Position numbers and translations under genes: made by a program
The notes under the pieces: generated by a model
Seen by the model: only the letters and a program-made list of their open reading frames with translations
Databases searched by the model: none
Told to the model about the DNA's origin: nothing
From: an uncultured Aquimarina sp.
GTDB lineage: Bacteria > Bacteroidota > Bacteroidia > Flavobacteriales > Flavobacteriaceae
DNA: 64,000 nt
Reading direction: 5' to 3'
Assembly (NCBI GenBank): GCA_947497175.1
Contig: CANMFM010000001.1
Location: forward strand, 496,001-560,000
Shown: piece after piece, positions 36,607 through 43,849 of the stretch
Position numbering within the stretch: the stretch's first letter is position 1
Layout: the number at the start of each line of letters is the position of its first letter

Positions 36607-39102
36607 ATGAAAATATTAGAAAGTTATGTCAATGGTAAATGGGTTACAGGTTCTGGAGAAGGACTAATAATGCATGATGCCGTTTCTGGTGAGGTGATCG
36701 GCCGTGCTACTACAGAAGGATTAGATATTCCCGAAGTCTTACAATATGGTAGAACCAAAGGAGGAGAAGTTTTACGAAAAATGACCTTTCAACAGCGAGG
36801 CAATATGCTTAAAAAATTAGCCTTGTTCCTAACTAAGCGGAAAGAAGAATTTTACGAATTAAGTTATCGCACAGGTGCTACTCGTATTGATAGTTGGATC
36901 GATATCGAAGGAGGATTCGGAAACCTATTTGCCAATGCTTCATTGCGTAAATTATTTCCAAATCAACCGTATCATGTAGAGGGTGACCCTATTGATCTTT
37001 CTCGTGGAGGGCGGTTTATGGCACACCATATCCTAGTGCCCAAAAGAGGAGTAGCAGTACATATTAATGCATTTAATTTTCCGATATGGGGGATGTTAGA
37101 GAAATGCGCTGTTAATTGGATGGCCGGAGTACCGGCTGTTGTACTACCAGCACCACAAACTGCGTATCTAACAGAAGCGGTAGTTCGCGTAATTGTAGAT
37201 TCAGGAATTCTGCCTGAAGGATCCTTACAACTCTTAAGCGGTATGACTAAAAATATACTGGATACCGTAGAATCTCAGGATGTGGTAACTTTTACAGGTT
37301 CTGCGCACACAGGAAGAATTCTGAAAGCGCACCCAAGGTTGATAGAAGAATCGGTTCCTTTTACTATGGAGGCAGATTCTCTTAATGCATCGGTATTAGG
37401 AAAAGATGCAGTACCAGGAACGCCAGAATTTGATTTGTTTATCAAAGAGGTACGCAAAGAGATGACTGTAAAGTCTGGTCAGAAATGTACGGCAATACGT
37501 AGAATTATAGTGCCTTCAGATCTTGTTGAAGATGTGCAGATAGCTTTAGGCAAGCAATTGGATAAAGTGACGATTGGTGATCCGAGACGTAAAGAAGTAA
37601 GAATGGGGGCTCTAGCGAGCAAACAGCAGGTGGAGAGCTTCAAGAATAATGTTTCAGCAATTGCCAAAACAGCACAAATGGTGTACGGTCATCTGGATAA
37701 AATTGAAACTATTGGTGCAGATGCTCAAAAAGGTGCCTTTGTACCTCCAATTTTATTAAGAGAAGATCATCCATTCAAAAATACTGGTGTTCATGAGATT
37801 GAAGCCTTTGGGCCTGTATCTACAATCATGCCGTATGATAGATTAGAAGACGCGATTACATTATCCCATATGGGTAAAGGATCTTTGGTCTCTTCTATCT
37901 TTACATATGATGATAAAATAGCCAAAGAATTTGTAGTGGGCGCTGCTTCGCATCATGGACGTATTTTGGTAGGAAACCGAGAAAATGCTAAGCAAAGTAC
38001 GGGTCATGGTTCCCCATTACCAATGCTTACCCATGGAGGACCTGGTCGTGCAGGAGGAGGAGAAGAAATGGGAGGTATGCGCGGTATTAAACACTATATG
38101 CAACGATGTGCTATACAGGGAACACCAACAACACTTACAGAGATCACGGGGATTTATCAAGCAAATTCAGCATATAAAGCATCAGAAAAACACCCATTTG
38201 CATATCATTGGGAAGATGTCGAGCCCGGGATGTCTATTAAAACACACAAGCGTACCATAACCGATACTGATATTATCAATTTTGGGAACCTTACCTGGGA
38301 TCACTTCTATGCACATACCGATATTACTTCTCTGGATGGAAGTATTTTTGAAAAACGTACTGCCCATGGATATTTCATTTTGGCAGCAGCAGCAGGATTG
38401 TTTGTATATCCTAACAAAGGACCGGTAGCTGCTAATTATGGGCTAGAAGAATGTCGGTTCTTAAGGCCAATCTATCATAATGATACTGTTTATGTACGAT
38501 TAACCTGTAAGCAGAAAATCGATCGTGATCATAGAGGGAAAGAACTCCCTAGCGGAATCGTAAAATGGTTTGTTGAGGTTTTTGATCAGGAAGACGAATT
38601 AGCTGCTATAGCTACAATTTTGACAATGGTACAGAAAAAAACACCATTCATACAAATAGACAGATCTAATATTGAAGAATATTTAGCGCAATTAAAAGAA
38701 GATACAAAACCAAAGTGGGGAACGATGACACCACAGCATATGGTAGAACATCTTGAGAAAACGATAAGAATTGGTGCAGGGCAGATTCAGAATTTCAACA
38801 TTGCTACTCCAGATAAATATTTAGAGAGAGTACAGGAAATGATATATAATCATAAGCAAATGCCCAGAGATGTGTATCATCCTTTAATGAGAGAAGGAGC
38901 ACTAGAAGATCTAATTCATGAGGATTTGGCTGCAGCTAAAGCTAAATTATTGGAGGCTTTTGATGAATTTGAAGCATATTTTCAAGAAAACCCAGATGCC
39001 ATTACCAAGAATGCTGTGTTTGGAGAAATGAATAAGTTCGAGTGGGATTTATTAAATGTGAAACATTTCAATCATCATTTTGAACAATTTGGGATGCTCT
39101 AG
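36607..39102 (+). CDS. paaZ: Bifunctional oxepin-CoA hydrolase/aldehyde dehydrogenase PaaZ with C-terminal DUF1569 (DinB-like) domain
   Basis: 831 residues from this ATG; the TTG just before also fits. Residues about 1-515 form the aldehyde dehydrogenase, with TMEADSLNASVLG (Glu) and KSGQKCTAIRRI (Cys). Residues about 535-680 are a MaoC/hotdog hydratase (LTWDHFYAHTD, then TAHGYFILAAAAG). About 690-831 match DUF1569 of the DinB-like group: WGTMTPQHMVEHLEKTI at its start and a C-terminal FGEMNKFEWDLLNVKHFNHH. E. coli PaaZ ends near residue 681, so the last 145 residues are an added domain. It opens the oxepin ring and oxidises the aldehyde. Confidence 0.93.
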   Translation: MKILESYVNGKWVTGSGEGLIMHDAVSGEVIGRATTEGLDIPEVLQYGRTKGGEVLRKMTFQQRGNMLKKLALFLTKRKEEFYELSYRTGATRIDSWIDIEGGFGNLFANASLRKLFPNQPYHVEGDPIDLSRGGRFMAHHILVPKRGVAVHINAFNFPIWGMLEKCAVNWMAGVPAVVLPAPQTAYLTEAVVRVIVDSGILPEGSLQLLSGMTKNILDTVESQDVVTFTGSAHTGRILKAHPRLIEESVPFTMEADSLNASVLGKDAVPGTPEFDLFIKEVRKEMTVKSGQKCTAIRRIIVPSDLVEDVQIALGKQLDKVTIGDPRRKEVRMGALASKQQVESFKNNVSAIAKTAQMVYGHLDKIETIGADAQKGAFVPPILLREDHPFKNTGVHEIEAFGPVSTIMPYDRLEDAITLSHMGKGSLVSSIFTYDDKIAKEFVVGAASHHGRILVGNRENAKQSTGHGSPLPMLTHGGPGRAGGGEEMGGMRGIKHYMQRCAIQGTPTTLTEITGIYQANSAYKASEKHPFAYHWEDVEPGMSIKTHKRTITDTDIINFGNLTWDHFYAHTDITSLDGSIFEKRTAHGYFILAAAAGLFVYPNKGPVAANYGLEECRFLRPIYHNDTVYVRLTCKQKIDRDHRGKELPSGIVKWFVEVFDQEDELAAIATILTMVQKKTPFIQIDRSNIEEYLAQLKEDTKPKWGTMTPQHMVEHLEKTIRIGAGQIQNFNIATPDKYLERVQEMIYNHKQMPRDVYHPLMREGALEDLIHEDLAAAKAKLLEAFDEFEAYFQENPDAITKNAVFGEMNKFEWDLLNVKHFNHHFEQFGML

Positions 39103-39104
39103 TA

Positions 39105-39498
39105 ATGTCAATGCACACTTGTTGCGCATTCGGTCGAAATTAAAAAAGAAATGTCCAAAAAATATTATACATATATTCTTACACACGAAAGAAATCATAT
39201 CTTTTATGTAGGAGTGACAAATAATATAGAACGACGAATGAGTGAGCATAAGTTAGCTACTTTTGGAACTCATGTAGGGCATTATAACATTAAGAAATTA
39301 GTATATTTTGAAGAGCATTCAAATATCAGAGTGGCAATAAAAAGAGAAAAGACCATTAAAAAATGGAAAAAACAGTGGAAGATTAATCAAGTAAGTAACT
39401 TAAACCCCGAATGGATAGATTTAAGTTTAAATTGGGATCTTTCGAAGTATAGTAAAAGAACAAATTAAACCGAATGCGCAACAAGTGCGCATTGACAT
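39105..39498 (+). mobile_element. 394-bp GIY-YIG cassette with 30-bp terminal inverted repeats
   Basis: The left end (39105-39134) and the right end (39469-39498) are inverted copies matching at 29 of 30 positions. Each end can fold on itself: AATGCGCA and TGCGCATT pair around CTTGT (one mismatch in the left copy). The only gene inside is a GIY-YIG nuclease, whose stop codon directly abuts the right repeat. The paaZ stop is 2 nt to the left and the next start codon 9 nt to the right, so it is placed exactly between two pathway genes. I see no clear target-site duplication. The layout recalls an enzyme gene flanked by REP hairpins. Confidence 0.8.
39151..39468 (+). CDS. Small GIY-YIG nuclease (UPF0213-like)
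   Basis: 105 residues. YYTYILTHERN and FYVGVTNNIERRMSEHK are the GIY and YIG strands with the conserved Arg. LVYFEEHSNIRVAIKREKTI has the catalytic-type Glu and the basic helix, then KKWKKQWKINQV, as in UvrC-N/YhbQ-like single-domain proteins. It is an intact frame between two inverted repeats and is unrelated to phenylacetate metabolism. It probably nicks or cuts DNA, perhaps the hairpins that bound it; that is an inference. Confidence 0.9.
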   Translation: MSKKYYTYILTHERNHIFYVGVTNNIERRMSEHKLATFGTHVGHYNIKKLVYFEEHSNIRVAIKREKTIKKWKKQWKINQVSNLNPEWIDLSLNWDLSKYSKRTN

Positions 39499-39507
39499 GA
39501 TAATAAA

Positions 39508-40260
39508 ATGAGTAACCCATACGTAAATATAGAAATAGAAAACGGAGTAGGAACTATAGAATTTTTTCACCCGGCACATAATTCATTACCTGGAGATATC
39601 CTGGCAAAATTAGCACAAACGATTACAGAAGCAGGAGAGGCTGAGGATATTAAAGTAATTGTGCTAAAAAGTGGACGGGACAGAACCTTTTGTGCGGGAG
39701 CAAGTTTCAAAGAACTAATTAATATCAACAATGCAGAAACTGGAAGAATATTTTTCTCGGGTTTTGCCAATGTGATCAACGCAATACGTAAATGCCCAAA
39801 ATTTGTGATCGGGCGCATACAAGGAAAAACCGTTGGTGGTGGAGTAGGATTAGCAGCTGCAACAGATTACTGCATGGCTACAAAATATGCATCGATTAAG
39901 CTAAGCGAACTTAATGTAGGTATAGGTCCATTTGTAGTAGGACCTGCCATAGAGCGTAAAATAGGATTGTCTGCGATGACGCAGATTGCCATAGATGCTA
40001 ATTCATTTTATGATGCAGAATGGGCTAGAGATAAAGGATTATTTACCAAAGTTTTTGAAGATATCGAAACTTTAGATACCGAAGTCAAGGCTTTTGCAGA
40101 ACATTTGTGTACCTATAATCCAGAGGCGATGAAGGATATGAAAAAAGTATTTTGGGAAGGAACAGAACATTGGGATACATTGTTGGCAGAAAGAGCGGTA
40201 ATTAGTGGAAGATTGGCGCTTAGTGAATTTACAAAAGAAACATTGAAGCGGTTTAAATAA
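39508..40260 (+). CDS. Enoyl-CoA hydratase/isomerase, probable PaaF role
   Basis: 250 residues, crotonase fold: RTFCAGASFKELI and GRIQGKTVGGGVGLAAATDY form the oxyanion hole; KLSELNVGIGPFVVGPAIER carries one Glu at the usual catalytic position. As paaG is already present at 31773, this one probably hydrates 2,3-dehydroadipyl-CoA (PaaF). A methylglutaconyl-CoA-hydratase-like role cannot be excluded, given the BCKDH genes downstream. Confidence 0.8.
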   Translation: MSNPYVNIEIENGVGTIEFFHPAHNSLPGDILAKLAQTITEAGEAEDIKVIVLKSGRDRTFCAGASFKELININNAETGRIFFSGFANVINAIRKCPKFVIGRIQGKTVGGGVGLAAATDYCMATKYASIKLSELNVGIGPFVVGPAIERKIGLSAMTQIAIDANSFYDAEWARDKGLFTKVFEDIETLDTEVKAFAEHLCTYNPEAMKDMKKVFWEGTEHWDTLLAERAVISGRLALSEFTKETLKRFK

Positions 40261-40266
40261 GATTTA

Positions 40267-40341
40267 TTTGTCACACTGAGCTTGTCGAAGTGTCACAATA
40301 AGCAAGTATAAAAGAGTCTTCGACAGACTCAGACTGACAAA
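40267..40341. repeat. Palindromic REP-like element, copy 1
   Basis: Two inverted 24-bp arms (40267-40290 and 40318-40341; 20 of 24 match) almost fill the 87-nt gap between the hydratase gene and paaY. The left arm holds CACTGAGCTTGTCGAAGTG, which folds as CACT with AGTG, tandem G-A mismatches, a G-C pair and a CTTGT loop. Confidence 0.8.
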
Positions 40342-40347
40342 ATAATA

Positions 40348-40944
40348 ATGATATACGAATTCAAAGGATATATACCCGTAGTACACGAAAGTAGTTTTGT
40401 GCATCCTCTTGCTGCGGTAACCGGTAATGTAATTATTGGTAAAAACTGTTACATTGGACCAGGAGCGGCAATTCGTGGGGATTGGGGTGAAATTATCCTT
40501 AAAAATGGAGTCAATGTGCAAGAAAATTGCACAGTACATATGTTTCCAGGTAAGTCGATTGTACTCAAAGAAAGCGCACATGTTGGTCATGGTGCTGTAA
40601 TTCATGGTGCAAATTTAGGGCAAAATTGCTTGATTGGGATGAATACTGTGATTATGGACGACGCAGTAATTGGTGATGAGTGTATTGTTGGTGCTATGTC
40701 TTTTGTAAAGGCAAATACCGTTTTTGGTAAGCGTAGCTTAATCGTTGGAAATCCTGCAAAAGTTATCAAGGAAGTGAGTGATGAAATGATAGCCTGGAAA
40801 ACAAAAGGGACTAAATTATATCAACAGTTGCCAGCGGATTGTTTTGAAACGTTGAAAGAAGTAGAACCGTTACGAGAAATCCCAAAAGAGCGACCAACCC
40901 AAGAAGCATTTTATAAAACTTTGGAAGAGTTTAGAAATAGATAG
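40348..40944 (+). CDS. paaY: PaaY, hexapeptide-repeat (gamma carbonic anhydrase-like) protein
   Basis: 198 residues with left-handed beta-helix repeats: VHPLAAVTGNVIIGKNCYIG, IRGDWGEIILKNGVNVQENC, HVGHGAVIHGANLGQNCLIG and MNTVIMDDAVIGDECIVGA. His residues fit the metal sites of gamma carbonic anhydrases. PaaY acts as a thioesterase on pathway by-products in other bacteria. The C-terminal extension EVEPLREIPKERPTQEAFY is typical of PaaY. Confidence 0.9.
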   Translation: MIYEFKGYIPVVHESSFVHPLAAVTGNVIIGKNCYIGPGAAIRGDWGEIILKNGVNVQENCTVHMFPGKSIVLKESAHVGHGAVIHGANLGQNCLIGMNTVIMDDAVIGDECIVGAMSFVKANTVFGKRSLIVGNPAKVIKEVSDEMIAWKTKGTKLYQQLPADCFETLKEVEPLREIPKERPTQEAFYKTLEEFRNR

Positions 40945-40948
40945 GTAC

Positions 40949-41025
40949 TTTGTCACACTGAGCTTGTTGAAGTGTAATCAAAGAACAGTAAATTGAAAAA
41001 TGTCTTCTACAGGCTTAAGCTGAGA
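40949..41025. repeat. Palindromic REP-like element, copy 2
   Basis: CACTGAGCTTGTTGAAGTG, with flanking TTTGTCA, starts the left arm (40949-40972). A degenerate inverted partner, CTTCTACAGGCTTAAGCTGA, lies at 41004. The closing pair of the loop is G-T instead of G-C. Confidence 0.7.
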
Positions 41026-41052
41026 TAAGGAGATAAAATAGAAAAAGCAAAA

Positions 41053-41070
41053 AACTAACAAACATTAGTT
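41053..41070 (+). promoter_or_regulatory. Third paa-type operator, before the E2 gene
   Basis: AACTAACAAACATTAGTT is an inverted repeat with 6 of 7 pairing arm positions and a 4-nt centre. It shares AACTAACAA and TTAGTT with operator 1 of the paa promoter. It ends 7 nt before the E2 ATG. I see no TANNTTTG promoter close by, so it may act as a roadblock or on a promoter I cannot recognise. Confidence 0.6.
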
Positions 41071-41077
41071 AACTAAA

Positions 41078-42406
41078 ATGACAACAGTAGAATTAAAAAT
41101 GCCCAGAATGGGAGAAAGTATATCAGAAGCCACTATTCTTAATTGGTTAAAGAATGTTGGTGATGCGGTATCCGAAGATGAAACCATCCTTGAGGTAGCT
41201 ACCGATAAAGTAGACTCAGAAGTACCTTCTCCATGCGATGGTGTGATTGCCGAAATACGTTGTCAACCTAATGAAGTGATTGAGGTAGGAAAAGTAATTG
41301 CTATAATTCATGCAGATAAGAATTTGGGAATAAAAAATTCTAAATCGAAAGATCCTAAAGCAGAAACTGTTAATACTTCAAAATCGCAAACAACAATTGC
41401 TACGGTAGAAAAAGAAAGTTCTTCTCCTGAACAAAAGGAAATGTCTCAAAAACATAGCGGATTTTTAAATCCGGATGCATTTTTATCTCCCTTAGTGATC
41501 AGTATCGCGCAGAAGGAAAACCTTACTATAGAGGAGGTACAAAGTATTCCTGGTACAGGATCAGACGGGCGAATTCGTAAGAGTGATGTTATGCTATACC
41601 TTAAAAACAGAAAATATCCTCTGCCAAGTAGACCACAATCCACCGTATCTAAATCAACTTATAATGCACCTCCAATTTCTTTTGTACAAGGAAAGGATCG
41701 TATTGTAGAGATGGATCGTATGCGGGGTATGATCGCAGATCATATGGTATACTCTAAACATACTTCTCCTCATGTTACCAGCTATATTGAAGTGGATGTT
41801 ACCAATATTGTAAACTGGCGAAACAGGGTTAAGAAAGAATTTCAGGAGATGCACGGAGAGAAATTAACCTTTACTCCCCTTTTTGTTGAAGCAGTCGCCA
41901 AGGCGATTATAGCGTACCCGATGATTAATGTCTCGGTAGACGAAAAGAAAATTGTGGTGCATAAGGATATTAACATAGGTATGGCAACTGCATTACCAAG
42001 CGGCAATCTTATAGTTCCTGTGGTTCGAAATGCTGATGAAAAAAACCTTTTAGGATTAGCTAAAAATGTAAATCATCTGGCAACTAGTGCACGAAATAAT
42101 GCATTAAAACCTGATGAAATAGGAGGGAGTACTTTTACCATTTCTAATGTAGGGACTTTTGGAAGTCTTATGGGAACTCCGATTATTAATCAACCCGAAG
42201 TTGCAATTCTGGCTTTAGGAATTATAAAGAAAAGACCTGAAGTCATAACAACAGAGAAAGGGGACGAAATAGCAATTAGAAGTATGATGTACCTGTCTTT
42301 ATCATTTGATCATCGGGTGGTGGATGGATTTTTAGGAGGCTCATTTTTACGTAAAGTAGGGGATGAACTTGAAGCATTTGATAGTAATAGAGAAATAAAA
42401 CAATAA
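41078..42406 (+). CDS. 2-oxoacid dehydrogenase E2 (lipoamide acyltransferase), branched-chain type
   Basis: 442 residues: lipoyl domain at 1-78 with the lipoylated Lys in EVATDKVDSEV, a Ser/Lys-rich linker, an E3/E1-binding domain (LSPLVISIAQKENLTIEEV, then GSDGRIRKSDV, near 140-175) and a catalytic domain to the end with SFDHRVVDGFLGG (His and Asp of the active site). With the E1 fusion at 43850 it forms a branched-chain type complex; the E3 gene is not in this window. Confidence 0.9.
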   Translation: MTTVELKMPRMGESISEATILNWLKNVGDAVSEDETILEVATDKVDSEVPSPCDGVIAEIRCQPNEVIEVGKVIAIIHADKNLGIKNSKSKDPKAETVNTSKSQTTIATVEKESSSPEQKEMSQKHSGFLNPDAFLSPLVISIAQKENLTIEEVQSIPGTGSDGRIRKSDVMLYLKNRKYPLPSRPQSTVSKSTYNAPPISFVQGKDRIVEMDRMRGMIADHMVYSKHTSPHVTSYIEVDVTNIVNWRNRVKKEFQEMHGEKLTFTPLFVEAVAKAIIAYPMINVSVDEKKIVVHKDINIGMATALPSGNLIVPVVRNADEKNLLGLAKNVNHLATSARNNALKPDEIGGSTFTISNVGTFGSLMGTPIINQPEVAILALGIIKKRPEVITTEKGDEIAIRSMMYLSLSFDHRVVDGFLGGSFLRKVGDELEAFDSNREIKQ

Positions 42407-42412
42407 ACGCAC

Positions 42413-42543
42413 AAGGGATAGAAGCGACATCTTTTTTGTCTATCACACCGAGCTTGCCGAGGTGCAGAACAAATAAAAAAGAGATAATCAACCTGCTTGT
42501 CGGCAGACAGGTAGCCCAACCCGAAACAAGCGGGATGTGCCCT
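42413..42543. repeat. Composite structured repeat, copy A
   Basis: Starts AAGGGATAGAAGCGACATC (42414). TCTTTTTTGT (42430-42439) pairs with ACAA and AAAAAAGA (42469-42482), enclosing CACCGAGCTTGCCGAGGTG (42446-42464), a variant of the REP-like hairpin. Then ACCTGCTTG pairs with CAGACAGGT at 42491-42512, and finally GTAGCCCAACCCG and CGGGATGTGCCC. Similar order to the repeat at 43693. Fills the E2-ilvE gap; no terminator-like T tract at the 3' end. Confidence 0.7.
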
Positions 42544-42556
42544 AAATAATAAAAAA

Positions 42557-43633
42557 ATGAAACCAGAGATCAAAATTACAAGAACTTCAAAATCAGGGTT
42601 AAGTGGCATTGATTTTTCTACTATTCCCTTAGGAAGAACCTTTACAGATCACATGTTTATTTGTGAATTTGAAAACGGAGCATGGCAAAACCCAAGAATA
42701 GAACCTTTGGCATTAATTCCAACACACCCGGCTGCCATGGCATTACACTATGGACAGGCAATTTTTGAGGGCATGAAAGCTACTGTCGGTCAGGATAAAA
42801 CCCCATTATTATTTAGACCAGAAGAAAATGCAAAACGTTTTAATCATAGTGCCGCACGAATGGGAATGCCATCGGTGCCAGAAAAACTTTTTGTAGAGGC
42901 TGTAAAACAAATTGTAGGAGTAGAACATAATTGGATACCCCCACAAGAAGGAAGTGCTTTATATCTAAGACCTTTTATGTATGCCGATGAACCTTTTATC
43001 GGTATGAGAGCTGCAACGAGTTATAAGTTCATTGTGATTTGTTCGCCCGCGGGCCCATTTTTTACAAAAAAGATCCGATTATATGCCGAAACCGAATATA
43101 TAAGAGCGGCTGATGGAGGAACAGGAGAAGCAAAAGCAGCTGGAAATTATGCTGCAGCAATTCTACCTACAGAAAAAGCCAAAGCCAAAGGATATGATCA
43201 GGTGTTATGGTTAGATGCCAACGAGCATAAATACGTACAGGAAGTGGGTACGATGAATATCTTTTTTAAAGTAGCTGGCAAATTTATTACCCCTAGTACC
43301 AGCGGATCAATTTTAAAAGGAATTACAAGAGATAGTGTAATTACATTATTAAAAGATAAAGGTTTCGAGGTCGAAGAGCGCCCGATTACTATCGATGAAG
43401 TGATTCAGTTTTCTAAAGAAGGAACACTGGAAGAGGCTTTTGGTACAGGTACTGCAGTAGCTATTGCAATGATAGAAGCTATTGGTTATAAAGATGAGTT
43501 GATCACATTGCCAGAGGTGAACCCTGTTAGTCAGGATATGAAAAACACTTTAGACGAAATTAAAGTTCAAAAACAAGAAGATATCCACGGATGGATTGTA
43601 CCCGTAGATGTTGAAGAGAAGGTAGGGCAATAA
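42557..43633 (+). CDS. ilvE: Branched-chain amino acid aminotransferase IlvE
   Basis: 358 residues, class IV PLP fold, long (eukaryote-like) type. LHYGQAIFEGMKA near residue 59, LYLRPFMYADE, and the PLP Lys in GEAKAAGNYAAAILPTEKA near 197; then VQEVGTMNIFF and FGTGTAVAIAMI. It interconverts Leu/Ile/Val and their 2-oxoacids. Here it sits between E2 and E1 of a branched-chain dehydrogenase, which suggests a catabolic use. Confidence 0.94.
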   Translation: MKPEIKITRTSKSGLSGIDFSTIPLGRTFTDHMFICEFENGAWQNPRIEPLALIPTHPAAMALHYGQAIFEGMKATVGQDKTPLLFRPEENAKRFNHSAARMGMPSVPEKLFVEAVKQIVGVEHNWIPPQEGSALYLRPFMYADEPFIGMRAATSYKFIVICSPAGPFFTKKIRLYAETEYIRAADGGTGEAKAAGNYAAAILPTEKAKAKGYDQVLWLDANEHKYVQEVGTMNIFFKVAGKFITPSTSGSILKGITRDSVITLLKDKGFEVEERPITIDEVIQFSKEGTLEEAFGTGTAVAIAMIEAIGYKDELITLPEVNPVSQDMKNTLDEIKVQKQEDIHGWIVPVDVEEKVGQ

Positions 43634-43692
43634 GAATTTTAGAATTACAAATTTGGATTTACGAATAAAATAGTAGTATTAGAAATTTTGTG

Positions 43693-43819
43693 TAAGGGAT
43701 AGTAGTGACATCCTTTTATGAAATACCCAGAGGTTATACACTGAGCTTGTCGAAGTGTACTCGATGGGGTATTTTATTAAAAGATATAACGGATAGCCCG
43801 ACCCATAGGGATACACCCA
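43693..43819. repeat. Composite structured repeat, copy B
   Basis: Starts TAAGGGATAGTAGTGACATC (43693). Nested stems: CTTTTA (43713-43718) with TAAAAG (43778-43783), AATACCC (43722-43728) with GGGTATT (43767-43773), and TACACT (43737-43742) with AGTGTA (43754-43759), around the GAGCTTGTCGA apex. It ends with GGATAGCCCGACCC and AGGGATACACCC. It matches copy A at both ends but with different stem sequences. The 60 nt before it (43634-43692) hold nothing I recognise. Confidence 0.7.
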
Positions 43820-43849
43820 AATTAAGAACCGTAAATCGTATATCAAAAA

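Noticed and set aside
39508..40260. Second paaG
   Set aside because: paaG is better placed at 31773 after the epoxidase genes; this one fits the later hydratase step.
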